Shown: positions 11,501 through 23,746 of the stretch, piece after piece | How the letters are laid out: each line of letters opens with the position of its first letter | Position numbering within the stretch: position 1 is the first letter of the stretch | Assembly: GCA_029204225.1 (NCBI GenBank) | Contig: MU832223.1 | Location: 17,640 to 81,639 of the forward strand | Origin: Diphasiastrum complanatum | Taxonomy: Eukaryota; Streptophyta; Lycopodiopsida; Lycopodiales; Lycopodiaceae | Length of the DNA stretch: 64,000 bases | Reading direction: 5' to 3' | Notes under the pieces: model-generated | What the model was told of the DNA's origin: nothing | Seen by the model: the letters and a program-made list of their open reading frames with translations, nothing else | The model's database searches: none | Program-made: the position numbers and the translations under genes

Positions 11501-12300
11501 CAGCCCAGTAAAATAACGTTTTTGTAGAATATCGATTCTGGGTCCCTCAGCTTGCTAATGATGGACCCATTTGATCTCTCTCTTTTGAGCAGCTTCAACT
11601 GCAACTTAGATTCTGTGAGAGAGCGAGGGAGCGAGGAAACGTGCGTAATTTTCAGATGTGAGTGCGACGTTTTGAGTAGTCTCATTCCTGTGATTTGATC
11701 TGCTCCTTATTTCAGAGTTTTGCAGTACAATTGGATCGTAGTGGCTGAGAAACTGGATCTGGTAGTTTATTTCGCTATCAAACTACAGTTTTCATCCTGG
11801 ACAGAAGCAAATGAGACTATTGATGCCCACATTATAATAGCACCGGAGTCGACTGCTTCTGGGCATATGATATAGTGCTTCATTTATGTGGGCATCACAA
11901 CATATATATGCTTAGGATTAGATAGAAAAGCTGTGTTCGGCTTCTAGTTTATTCAGCTGTCCCATAAATTCTCTCTCGATCTTGAAGCAGCTGCTCTTGT
12001 ATACATCCCGATAACCACAAATTGCTGAAAAAACAATCATATTGTGTCAAATAGATGATTCTCTTCGATGAGTAAGAAGCGATTGGATCTAGTAACTTGA
12101 CTACTAAATCTTTGCCGAGATTATCAAAATATTTCGGATTGGCTCGGATTGAGGAGAGATCAGTTCTATTCACCCATTGTGATTGCTTGATCTACCCAGC
12201 TATAATCCGGTGACTGCATTCCTTACAGTTTGCTCATTAAGTCGATTCACATAAGCTCCAAAAGTCATGTGAGTTATACGTACTACGCACCATTCCACAC
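11501..12300 (+). other. Upstream region of the ABCG gene
   Basis: No coding sequence recognised. It holds the 22-nt-arm hairpin at 11822-11896 and short open frames without domain similarity. Promoter and 5' UTR of the transporter gene should lie here, but I could not place a TATA box or start site with confidence. An ATG at 12301 would open an overlapping out-of-frame upstream ORF if it is transcribed. Confidence 0.4.
11822..11896. repeat. Compact hairpin with 22-nt arms
   Basis: The left arm (11822-11843, GATGCCCACAT...) and right arm (11875-11896, ...ATGTGGGCATC) pair over 22 nt with a few mismatches, around a 31-nt loop. The first 11 bases pair perfectly. This is seen in the sequence. 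It may be a tiny MITE or a small-RNA-type hairpin. Confidence 0.55.
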
Positions 12301-12373
12301 ATGTGGAAAAATTTCCTAAGATATGAGCTCTTCGATTCAAGCTTTCCTCGAGAGGAAGGAGAATCTGCGAAAA

Positions 12374-15300
12374 ATGAACCAAATATCAGTTTGTACAGTT
12401 GCCATCACAGCATTGCTTCTAGCTTTGTTTCCTGTTGTAGTTGTAAGCAGTCCATCTGTATCCAATCCTACTCGCACCATCCGTGGCCTTGACGTTACTC
12501 CAGGGGCAATTAATCAACTGCAGCCTGTAAATGGTGACGGTGTTCCGCCCGGAGGTAGCCTTGCTCCGAATGTCAGCAGCTTGTTTCCACCGGGGTTTGG
12601 GAGTGGGCTTCTTCCTCCTTCTGGCCTTCCCCCTCTATTCTCACCCTTATTGCCACCCGTGCCCGAATTTGTGCAAGCAAGGCTAAACAACGTCACCAAC
12701 CAGATCACTGACGAGGTCGCGACCAAGTACAGCTTTTGCATTCTAAATGGGTAAGAGCATTGCTTTCATACCAGTTCTTTGTAGCTGAACTCAACTGCGA
12801 AATCTGTGTATCTGAATTCCAAGCGTGAGCTTGAGTTGAGAGTTTGTCGTATCAGAATATATTACTTCTGCACTCAACTCATTTAATTGGACTGATCAAT
12901 TCAGCGTAGTCACGGTTTAATTGCAATCTGGCGACGACCAAAAAATGGATTGGCCCAGGGTGGGCTAGTCTATGCTTGAGAAGCTTACTGGAGACATTTA
13001 TCATTGTAGCTTGCAGCAGTGGACATTAACTGAATAAACGCGATAATGGCGAATGTGAGGAACAACATCTTTATTTGTATTAGATAAGAAATGCTACACA
13101 GCCCATTTTGATGTGTCCAAATGTATTAAGAGACAAAATTTAAACTCACTGGTGCCATATATGATTCATAGCTTCTACGATTGGATCGCTGGAAACATAC
13201 TAGCCAAATAACAGAAAAAGTAACTTACAAGTTTTCAAGAGGTGGTTGATCGGTTCTGCTTGAAAGCCTCAAAGTTACACATTTGCCATTTTCTTGACAG
13301 AGGTGTGAATTATTGAGAGAATTTTCTAGCCTGCTTACGCAGAAATTATAGCTTTGTCAAGTAGTGCCGAATGCTGAACTGCGTCCAGATGACAGTAGGA
13401 CGATGTTAACCGATCTATTTTGGATTTAACAACCAGCTCCTGATCACGATGAGGGTTTGATCTTCTGCATATTAATTATATCATCACTAGATCTATACTG
13501 TCCTTTGTGCCATACCCTTAAAAATTCAAAATCTGAATATGGTCATGGTATTAGGTTGCCTATTAAACAGAGGGATCATCAATATGCAAACACTGCAATG
13601 GGAATGAGCCACAAACTACTTATTGTATCATCGTTTTGTATCTTTAGGTACAAAGTCCCTTTTTGGGCTCTTTTGCTATATCTAGCTGCGTGAGTTGAGA
13701 ACCTAGACCTAGACCTGCATGTCAGAGGTCTTGCCAGTTCACGTTTCAAAATTCAATATAATCTGAGAGCGATTCATGCCACAGATAATCAATTAGTCTT
13801 ATAAAATGTGAAGTTGGCTCTTCCGTAAGACTTACCGTCTTTACAATCGATTAATCTTCTCTGCTCTAGCACTTAGATTGTCCTGAGCTTGCATTATCCA
13901 GTAAATAAATTGCATGGATTTCATCACACTGTAACAGGAGTGACCACTGTGCTGCAGAGAGAAGGAAAAAAAGAGCACCTTCAGTCTTCCCGGAAATTCG
14001 GATTTTGTGAGAAATTGCTACTACAGTTCAGTATCAATTGCTCATCCTTTCTTGTTACTTCCCCCCTTGTTTCATTCATACCAAAGCATCTAAACTAGAT
14101 AGCACCAATGTATTTTTAAGGACAGACCTTCATTTGTAAAGCAGATGAAGTTTCAATTTCGCATGACAAGCCCAATAACGTTTTTCTTTGCTGCAGAGGG
14201 TAGCCTTCTTGCAGGACTCTGTAGCGAGGCGGAGATAAGGTTCTACATCAAATGGATATACCACGTGGAAAACTTACCTCCGAACTCCAATTGCAATGAC
14301 ACCTACTGGTCGAAAGGATGTGATGCAGGCTGGGCCAGGTTGCTAGGGGATACATCAGACATAAACCGGATAACACCTATCAATGTATCTAACTACATTC
14401 CAATGCGTTCATTGAACGATCAACCGTGCTGCGAAGGATTTTTCTGCCCTAAGGGCTTGAACTGTATGATGCGTAAGTTACCACCCTTATTTGTTTGTCT
14501 TTCCAGCTTTGTTCTGACAATATTGCATGTCCTGACATCTAAGTTCATTGTATCCGTGATAATTTTATGTTGTTTTCCTTGTTCTGTGATCTCACTATCA
14601 TAGTTTTTAGGACTTAAGTAAACCCCAGACAACGCCTTTGAGCCACTTGCTCTAGTAAAATACCCACAACATCTTCAGAGAGCTTCATATTTTATGGCAT
14701 TCCACTTTCATGAAACGATTTTGATTCTCGATCAAAGATCGATTTGTTAAACAAACCATTGACTCGTACTTATTATTGAAGCTTGCCCACTTGGAGCTTA
14801 CTGTCCTCTGGCTAAATTCAATGAAACAACTGGAAGCTGTGAGCCGTAAGCATCTCTCTTTCTCTAAAAACACCTCTTTCTCGGTTTTACGTCTTAAACA
14901 CAGCATCTTGTAGCTGGTATAATATCTAGTCTCAAGAACTGTTGACACCTTCAGGTATGATTATCAATTGAGGCCAGGCAGTGAATATACGTGTGGCGGA
15001 GCAAATGTATGGTCGGATGTGGCTACTACAGGGCAAATTTTTTGCGCAGCGGGAAATTACTGTCCGCTTCCCACAGAAAATTGCGTCTGTGCGGCAGGGT
15101 AATGATGCTAGCTAAGTCACCTTCTGTACTATCAAAGCTGTCTGTATTCACGGTTCTTCACTGTTCTTTGTTAGCAGCTTGCGTTGGAATCTTATTCGCC
15201 ATTTTGTTATGTGCTAATGCAGGCACTATTGTAGAGCAGGCTCAACATTTCAAAGAAGTAAGAAGATTGCTGCTGATATTATGATCTATATTATACAAAT

Positions 15301-16577
15301 TTTCCATGTTGATGGATTTTGAAGGGTTTTTCCAGAATTTGCATGTGGCACAATTTATCTCTGGTCTTATGCACTGATCAAATTTATCTGCTACTCTTGC
15401 TTCTGAATCTCTATACAAGCTAAAAGATTGCAACAAAAAGTGCCACATTAACTTTAGATGTTACATCAGTATATTTGCCCTAATCACATATATGTTTTCA
15501 CGTGCAGAATGCTATCAATTATCATCATGTGGCCTAGGTTCTACAACACAGAGCCTACTGCTATACGGAATCTTTTACATTGTAAGTGAACTAACCCTGG
15601 AAACCCTAAACCCTAAATCCCAAAAATGATGGGATGAAGTTGATGGATGTGCTGGAAACAGTTTAATTTTGCATGTAAAGTTTACCATTCTTGAACTGTG
15701 CAGGTTGTTCTGGCTTTGTTACTCATTTTACTTTATGGGTGTTCTAAGCAAGTGATGTCATTACAAGAGCGCCAAAAATCCAAGGATCGTGAACGTGCAA
15801 TACAGCAGGCCAAAGATCATGTTTCTGCAGAGAAGCGCTGGCGTTTGGCCAAAAATCGAGCAAAATTTCAGGCAAAGAGTCTATCTGCCACCATCTCTAG
15901 TGACTTTTCTGCAGAACTAGAGAGCAAAGATGAAGAGATGCGGGAGTTTCCTCAAGGCCAACCGAAATCTCTTGAATTAATACAGGATGGGACAATAAAG
16001 GAAGCCAATATAATATCATTTACACCCAATGTCCTTGTTAAGAGTGTATCTGTCATTGATGAGGACCTTTATTCTCCCCGTCCAGCTCCTGCAAAAGCCT
16101 GCACTGTTGACCATGGGCTTCAATTTACACCACCCATGCAACTGAAAAACACAAGGAGCCAGATCCTCAAGTATGCATATGGTCAGATAGAGAAAGAGAA
16201 GGCCTTGTACATTTCAGACTTGGAACCGCGTAGAGCTGCTGATTTAGTTGGCAGAAGTAGGCTACCCATTGAGCTTGTTTTTGAGGACCTCACAATGACT
16301 CTGAAGAAGAGCAGAAACAAAATTCTTTGCAATGTCACAGGGAAGCTTTCACCTGGAGAAATAACAGCCATCATGGGTCCCTCTGGTGCTGGGAAGACCA
16401 CCTTCTTGAATGCAGTGGCTGGCAAGACAACTCAGAGCCATACTTCTGGCCGTGTCTACATCAATGGCAAGGAGGGCTCCATACAGTCTTACAGGAAGAT
16501 CATTGGGTTTGTGCCTCAGGATGATATTGTTCATGGAAGCCTTACTGTGGAGGAGAACTTGTGGTTCAGTGCAAAAT

Positions 16578-16640
<63 letters not shown>

Positions 16641-19250
16641 CTGAAACCAGCATCGGGTGGTTTGTGGTGATAATGAACACAGTTGAAGACTGACTAAAAG
16701 AGACATATCTATCCAAAAGGATATTTGCACTCTGCACAGCGAATCAAAGTGAAATTTCACCTGTTCAAAGACACAGAATAAACCCAAGAAAATTTTGAGA
16801 AACGAGTTAACACCACTCTCTTGGGCGACAACACCAGTTAACAAAGACGGTTTTTATTTTCTACAAGTAGCTGCGTCTATGTCCTGGTGTATCCCAATCT
16901 TAAAGCCACCAATGACCATAGCAGTCTGTTTCTGCATTCAGTAGCTATAGCATGAACTCTAATATTTAACTGAACATTTTTGCTGACATATTTATCATTA
17001 TGACAAGAGAATCATCTTCTTGTTTTAATGTGCTTGGAAGGATTTCCAGAAAAAGACCACTTCTTTCAGGAGCGGGTTTGTTTGATGCGCTAGTAGATTT
17101 AAAACACGTATTCATTTTAATGGCTTACATGCTTAAACACAAGAACTTATGAAGGTTATTTTCACCTTCTAACTATTTCAGATTACAAAGGCATTATGTG
17201 TCGTATGTTGCCCCTCAGGCTTCCAGTGGATATGCCAAAACGAGAGCAAGTATTGATTGTGGAGCGGATCATAGCTACTCTGGGGTTAGGACCAATTCGA
17301 GATTCTTTAGTTGGAACCATTGAGAAACGAGGAATATCAGGAGGACAAAGAAAGAGGGTAAATGTGGCACTAGAGATGGTGATGGAACCTTCTCTACTTA
17401 TACTTGATGAGCCAACTTCTGGTTTGGATAGCACATCTTCACGTTTGGTGCTCCAGGCTTTGCGACGTGAGGCTGCTGTGGGGGTGAACGTTGTTGTTGT
17501 ACTCCACCAACCAAGGTTTCTTCTCCACTGTTTGTGTTACATGCTAAAAGCATTTAGATCTTTCTTCTGACTTCAAACATGCTCCACACATGTGTGATTG
17601 ACATATGTACATGAAAATGTGAAATTATCAAGCTATTATTTGCATAATCTTCACAAGTTACTCTCTAGACTACGATTTTACTTGGTAAGTATTCATAACT
17701 GCAATACATCCTTTGTTCAAACTTCACATTTCATTGTGATGTTGAAATATAAAGCCATGGTGTATGCTTCTGGTGGTAGGATCCAGAAGTACTTAGGTGC
17801 TCACTGAACATTTAGTTCTGAATCCTTCAAAATACTTTTAAATTCCCTTATATCGAATTTGTACTCAAACGAATACTTTGACTGGACAGCTATGGACTTT
17901 TCAGTATGTTTGATAATGTCATGCTCCTGGCAAAGGGTGGACGAACTGTATATCTTGGACTAGTAACTGAAGTGGACGATTACTTCAAAAGCTTGGGATA
18001 CCCTGTTCCTGACCGAGTGAATCCTCCTGATCATTTTATGGACGTCCTAGAAGGAAATGTTGCAGTTGGTGGGGGATTCAACCATACACATACTCATCTT
18101 CCACTATTGTGGCTAGAAAAAAATGGGTATCCAGTACCAGAATATTTGAGAGCTACAGCAAATGAGCTCCATGTAGATTTTGGGGATACAATTCCAGAAC
18201 ATAAACCTAAGAATGAAGTTCCTATATTACTTCACAATATGTGGGAAGAATTTAAGATTCAAGTTGTTTTGCACTTTGGCGCATACAGAAACACATTATA
18301 TACAGCACACGATCTGTCAGGGCGCCCTACTCCAGGTTTTCTTCGACAATTTACAGTCATCATAGAAAGGTATGAGGCTGCATATCTTATGTGAAAGCCT
18401 CTGTCAGTTATGAAATGACTTATTTACCTTATTGTTCACCCACAGTGTCAGTCCACTTACCAAAGTGCGTTCATTTGTTCAAATCTTGAAAGTAGTCAAA
18501 ATCTCCTCTAGACAATTCTATGTTCACCAAGTTCGAGACTGGTACAGTGGCATGGCAAATTCTAAACGTACGAACTCACAATCTGCTTTCTACTTTCTCC
18601 AGAGTTACTAAACAGCGATTTCGAGAGGCTAGAACTTTGGCACAGGACTACATAATCCTGTTGCTTTGTGGCATTTGTTTGGGACTTCTGTCTGATGTTA
18701 AAGATGAAAAATTAGGCTCAAATGGCTACAGCTACACTCTAATTGCACTTTGTATGTATTCTCAAGAAACCTGTCTTGCTTTTTTAATTTTGCAAAGTTT
18801 CAAATTAACCTGTCTTATTTGGAATTTTGGAAGGCACGAAGTTGAATCTATTATGTCGCCCACAGGAGTTGTTATCGTGAATACTATAGTCATTGCATAA
18901 TGTTCTACTACTCATTCATATTATTGGCTCATCAAATCTGTGGTGTTTCATCGAGCTGCAGCTCTTTTGTGCATGATGGCAGCACTACGAACATTTTCAC
19001 TGGATAGGTTACAATTTTGGCGAGAAAGTGCATCAGGAATAAACAGAGTCGCCTACTTTCTGGCCAAGGATACAACGGATCACTTCAATACAGCTTTGAA
19101 ACCTATTGTGTACCTTTGCATGTTCTACTTTTTCAACGACCCAAGATCAACATTTGTGTCCAATTTTATAGTGACATTGGCTCTTGTCTATTGCGTGACG
19201 GGGATAGCTTATATCTTTGCCATCACTCTACAACCAGCAACAGCTCAACT

Positions 19251-19314
<64 letters not shown>

Positions 19315-20902
19315 TCTCATGTTTCATTACTCTAGGAAACTGTCCACATGTTTTAAAGCTTTGAAATTATGATATCTTCCAGATTTCTTGGTTTTAAGTT
19401 GGATAATTTTTGTGACAAGACCAAACTTTTTGCCTGTGCAGTGTTCTGTCTTCGTGCCAATTGTTGCAACTCTTGTAGCAACAAGAAAAAACTTATCATC
19501 AAATGTTTTACAGATTCTCGTCGATTCAAGTTATGCTAGATGGGCACTTGAGGCTTATGTGGTTGCAAACGCAGAGAGGTACATCAACTTCCACATGGCT
19601 TATTATGCAAGGACATCTCAGTACTTCTTTGGTAGATGAAACACGAGCGTGCAATTCTGCAGTGGGTAGTTTTGAGACTCTCACCTAGATTACAATGACC
19701 ATTAAGGAAGCCACCTAAACTTTAATCACTAAATTTTAACATGATTGATGAAGGTACTAATTTAAACAGTAGAGGTTTTATCTAGATTGATTGCAAGTCA
19801 CATTAACCTGATTCTTTAAGAACTTAAAATTTCCAAGTTCCCAAATTTGCCATTAAAATCATGAGAGATCCTCAGCATTTACAGCATAATTTCATTTACC
19901 AATCTAACATAATTAGGTTATTTATGGGCTTTCTCAGTAGAGGCCCTTCTGAAAGGGATTCCATATTGTTCTAACTATTGTGTCATAGAGTGATCAAAAT
20001 GATTGCCAGATGGATCATCTTCATAATGGCCTTTATCCTGTTACATATGGTATTCATACTTACGCGCTGAATCAATCGAGAAAACCAGTTTCACAAAAGC
20101 TTACGGACTCCAATTTGTCAACTGCAAAGAAAACTGCTGTATTCCCTAACTATAAAGAGGACAACAAAGAACTAGGCAACCAAGAGATAACAATTCTAAT
20201 GAATCAAAAGTAACATTTAATATCTAGCAAAAACTGCTATAATGGAATGGCCAAACATTGAAGCTCAAATGAAAAAGGACTTACTTTCTTTATGGTGTAA
20301 AGATATGGTTCAAGCTACAGCTTCTAAATATAACATTGCTCAGGGGACTTATTTTTTAGAAACTGCAACAAGTGATTATTTGTGAATACCTGCTTGGTCT
20401 TAACTCATAAGGAAATGCTTGGTCCTAATTCTACGACGCCAAAATGTGCATGAGTCCTCAGTCTTCACAGTTTGCCACACTTGCAGAAATGAAAAAATTA
20501 AAGAGTTGGCTTTGGTCTCATGCCATTAGTGGAGGACATGTGCCACTCTAGCAAGTCTGGATGCCATATAGGTGTTTCCAAATACTGCCAGGCTTCCACA
20601 TCTTAGGAAACCATGTTTTGACGGGTTGGTTGTTTATGGTTCAACACAGCCTACTCAGCATGCCAGACCCCTGAATCACCAAGGCTCCTAGAATTCTTTG
20701 TACACTTTCTAATGGATTTACTGATTCTCTGCACAGATATGATGGTGTATGGTTGATTACACGATGTGCGGTTCTTCAGCAATCTGGTTATCGACTTGAG
20801 GATTTCTATTTTTGCATTGCTTTACTTCTGGCATATGGTGCAGTAGCGCGAATAGTGGCTCTGCTTTGCTTGATGTTTACTCACAGAGGTAGGCAAAAGT
20901 AA
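12374..20902 (+). CDS. Half-size ABC transporter, subfamily G, ABCG24/28-type
   Basis: Exons with GT-AG borders: 12374-12750, 14197-14472, 14782-14845, 14955-15098, 15223-15257, 15508-15581, 15704-16581, 17219-17515, 17890-18369, 18603-18751, 18956-19251, 19442-19578 and 20737-20902. All junctions from the second exon on keep frame. The ATG at 12374 gives a clean signal peptide ([20 protein letters not shown]); the in-frame ATG at 12323 would put 17 charged residues before it. A Cys-rich extracytosolic domain follows ([32 protein letters not shown]), then a membrane segment ([13 protein letters not shown]). The cytosolic nucleotide-binding domain has Walker [11 protein letters not shown]-loop VPQDD, signature SGGQRKR, Walker [14 protein letters not shown] and H-loop HQP. 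The C-terminal half carries the ABC2 membrane domain with [15 protein letters not shown] and [11 protein letters not shown], ending GRQK. Known relatives are membrane exporters; the substrate here is unknown. Exon 1 ends in phase 2 but exon 14197 needs phase 1, and the segment normally between is not found, so an exon is missed or lost. Confidence 0.93.
15601..15622. repeat. Telomere-like AAACCCT motif in an intron
   Basis: Two to three AAACCCTAA units occur in the intron after the exon ending at 15581, only 20 bp downstream of the donor. This resembles the plant telo-box but is too short to be an interstitial telomere. Confidence 0.4.
16583..16638 (+). repeat. (TC)14(AC)14 microsatellite at a splice donor
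   Basis: A TC run (16583-16610) passes directly into an AC run (16611-16638). The first T of the run is the T of the GT donor after the exon ending at 16581. Confidence 0.95.
19252..19318 (+). repeat. (CT)n microsatellite at a splice donor
   Basis: About 33 CT units with one G interruption (CTGTCT). The run starts at the GT donor after the exon ending at 19251, in the same gene as the TC/AC run at 16583. Confidence 0.93.
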
Positions 20903-22078
20903 TTCATTGAAGTCTCTAATTACCATTTCAAAGGAAAAAGGCCTTTTGTAAAGTAGCTATTCTTTCCAAACCTGCAAGTTTCAATCCTGTCAAATCGACC
21001 AACGTGCTTTCATAGCCAAGCTATAATGGAACCCAATTTTACGACCATGGTGAGCCCAGAGGAGGATCCTTGCCACTAAAAAAACTTGGTCAAAAGCTGG
21101 AAATAAGCCTAACAGGCATTAACTTGGTGACATCATTTTGAAACCAAAGTCTTGTTCAAGTTATTTCCAGTTAAGTTGCTCCACAGCTCAAGCCTGCAAC
21201 TTAATCAAAGGCAGAGCCTGAGACATGACTTTGCTTTAGCAAAAAATAAGTTGCTTTCTCTTATACCTGTTTCAATTAAGAAACGTGAATCTAGCATGCT
21301 TTCATGCCTCACTTCAAGTGCCATTTTTCATATATTTATGGGTCCCTTTGTTGAGAACTTACCATTTCAAAGTCCCAAATCAATTTGGGAAAATGCTGAT
21401 CTAATTCAAACATGTCATGCTCACCTGGAACGCTAGTAGTTTTCGTTACAGTGATTTCTTTTAATTCAAAGTGAATGGATTTATTTTCAGTCAATATTTA
21501 CAATGTCTGAAAAAAGCATACGTATATTTAGACACAGCTTCTTCTCTTGACAATTAAGCAAAGAGTTTCAAAATAATGTGCTAACATGTCAGAGTGCTTG
21601 TATTCAAAATAGCAAAAATCCATAAAGACCAGCCAACAAGGGAAAATCAAGGAACTATATTGTCATTGGAAAGCTAAAAGGTGGTTCGATGTTGACTTAC
21701 TAGTGACAAGATCGAAATAGTTTGACACAACACGCTCAACACCATAAAGAACACATCAAGGATGAGGGCCATTTGTGGCAGAGATGAGACAATGAGGAGA
21801 GCAAGAACCAGAGAAGAGAAGGAAGCTTATAGAGATCTATATGCAGTTCATCTCACCATTTACATAAGCAAATTTAGGATGGGAAATCACATGAAAACTA
21901 TTTGAGTTTAAGGTCAAGGAATGCTTGCTTTGTTGAGACAAAAAAACCAATAAAAACAATGGTTAATTGTTGGGGAGTGTTTACTGAACTGGAATCCTAG
22001 AAGATGTCAAGCTTTAAACACAAAAGTATGCTTTTCAAGTCCACGCTAACATTGAGTGCTAGAGAAAGAAATTGAATA
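20903..22078. other. Non-coding region downstream of the ABCG gene
   Basis: No gene recognised on either strand. The open frame at 21152-21436 has no domain similarity. The 3' UTR of the transporter is presumably in the first few hundred bases, but no clear polyadenylation signal was fixed. Confidence 0.5.
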
Positions 22079-22086
22079 CTTAATGA

Positions 22087-22272
22087 CAGTGCTCGGGAAA
22101 CCTCTTTTGAAAAAACCTACATTTTTTTAGGACTTGTCAGTTTTTTGAAGCCTTTTACTCATAAAAAGGTATACATGCTTGTATAAAAAAATCGTCAAAT
22201 ATTTTATGATTTTAGTTTTTGAGCAAACTTGCTGGTTCCATTCCTATACTTTGCTGGTTTTCCCGAGCACTG
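22087..22272. mobile_element. hAT-type MITE, 186 bp
   Basis: Terminal inverted repeats start CAGTGCTCGGGAAA on the left and end TTTTCCCGAGCACTG on the right; about 16 bp pair with one length difference. The element is flanked by a perfect 8-bp direct repeat, CTTAATGA, at 22079-22086 and 22273-22280. An 8-bp target duplication with CAG-type termini is the signature of the hAT superfamily. The interior is AT-rich and non-coding, so mobility would need a transposase from elsewhere. Confidence 0.8.
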
Positions 22273-22280
22273 CTTAATGA

Positions 22281-23330
22281 AAGCAGAATTCCTCAATAAA
22301 AGGAATATGACATCTTCTAAAAGGATTGCTATTTCCACACAAATTCCCAAACAATCTTGTAGAACATCAGTTTCAAAACTATGAGTAGGATGCAAGTTTT
22401 TTGAATTGTTTTATTTTCCCACCTAACAAATACTAGCATTTCCTGCATGTTAACAGGTATAAACTTTATAGATACATCACGGAATCAAGGATTTCTATTA
22501 ATTGACAAAACAAATGTTGCTATGAAAGTCTAGTACATTATGTTATCAGTCAGGAAATTTTGTTTTTGGTTATCATGTATCATAGCCACTATATTTCATC
22601 AATTCTTTTGATTCTCAAAGCTTTCCCTTGATCAAGTAGCATGCAAACCCACAATATTTTTTTGCCATTATCTAGAAAATGTTCAATATGATTATTTTTC
22701 TATAGGTGGAGATGCTCTTAGTTTGAAACATTGGCTCACATAATATCTCAAGAGAAGATGTGAACTCTAAGAGAAGGATTCTTTCAAACTTAAATAAACA
22801 CAATGCATAAACTTGACATGCACACAAGTAATCTTACAAATTTATTCAATCAAAAACAAAAATAAATGAATTTTCAAGATCCTTTTATCAAGTACATGAA
22901 AGGAAAGTGGAAATACTAAAGGCAACTCAACCAGATTATTTGAGACATGATGAGGGGTCAAGATTGTTGGAAAGAAGTGATAATGCAATAACGACAACTC
23001 GAAGCTTGTGAACGACTTATTGCGGAATGAGCCTGCTTTCCTAATGCATGACTACGCCTATCAAATTTGAACAAAACATAATGACAAGAGTCAACAACTA
23101 ACTTTGAAATCATCAGAGCTAAAGTGATTATGTAGCCAAACAATGAATTACTTGATTTGCGTAGTTTGGGCAGAGTTGGTGTGGTCGACTTGAACTATCA
23201 AACAAAAGCAATATGAGGTCACAAAGATTCTGACATAATACTAAACGCAATAAAAGATAGATTGATTCAAAAAAATGATTGAGCACAAGACAATTGTGGA
23301 TAGAAACCACGTACTCTAAACTATATCTGA
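22281..23330. other. No gene recognised
   Basis: AT-rich sequence with only short, overlapping open frames and no recognisable domain. Part of the right side may belong to the LTR of the reverse-strand copia relic that follows, whose left border could not be placed. Confidence 0.45.
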
Positions 23331-23746
23331 AAACTCTGTCTGATTGGCACTTACGCTAATAAGCAGTAAGCGTTGATAGAAAAACTCTAAAAGCACTCTA
23401 AAGAAGTGAGCTAGAATGCTCAAGAGTGTTCAAGCTTGAAAGCTTGAGAAAGCTGCTACATTATTCAAACTAATAGAAGTACGATCAACTATTTATACTA
23501 AGCGAATGCAGATAGTCTAGGAGGACAGCTGATTAGGTCGTAGATCTTAATGACCAGTTGACTATAGTGAGGTAGCATCCGTCCAGTTAGCACTTCTTGG
23601 AAATTACTACTTGTGGAATCCACATGTGAGCAATTTCCATGTACTGCTGCAGACTGTGTAGAAACATGCATAAAACTACAAAGCTGGGTGATAGTTGGAC
23701 GAAGATTAAAAGATCAATTAGTCAATAATCAGGAGAATAATCCAAT
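23330..23746 (-). mobile_element. Partial LTR of the reverse copia relic (left border approximate)
   Basis: On the minus strand, the RNase H end is followed by GGGGGAGTATTGG, matching GTGGGGGTGTTGG after the related plus-strand element at 44549-44560. That is the purine tract and LTR start. From 23746 downwards the sequence is non-coding and carries AAGCACTCTAAAGAAGTGAG and similar short repeats. The far end is not defined. Confidence 0.5.

Noticed and set aside
12920-13010. Candidate for the missing ABCG exon, with DQKMDW and [10 protein letters not shown] in one frame
   Set aside because: The resemblance to the family's D-x3-DW and TxGD motifs is suggestive, but the frame has a stop between them, about nine residues are lacking, and no acceptor/donor pair restores phase.
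16349-16844. Long reverse-strand open frames over the TC/AC repeat
   Set aside because: Translations are Arg-Glu and Cys-Val repeats produced by the microsatellite and lie antisense to a real exon.
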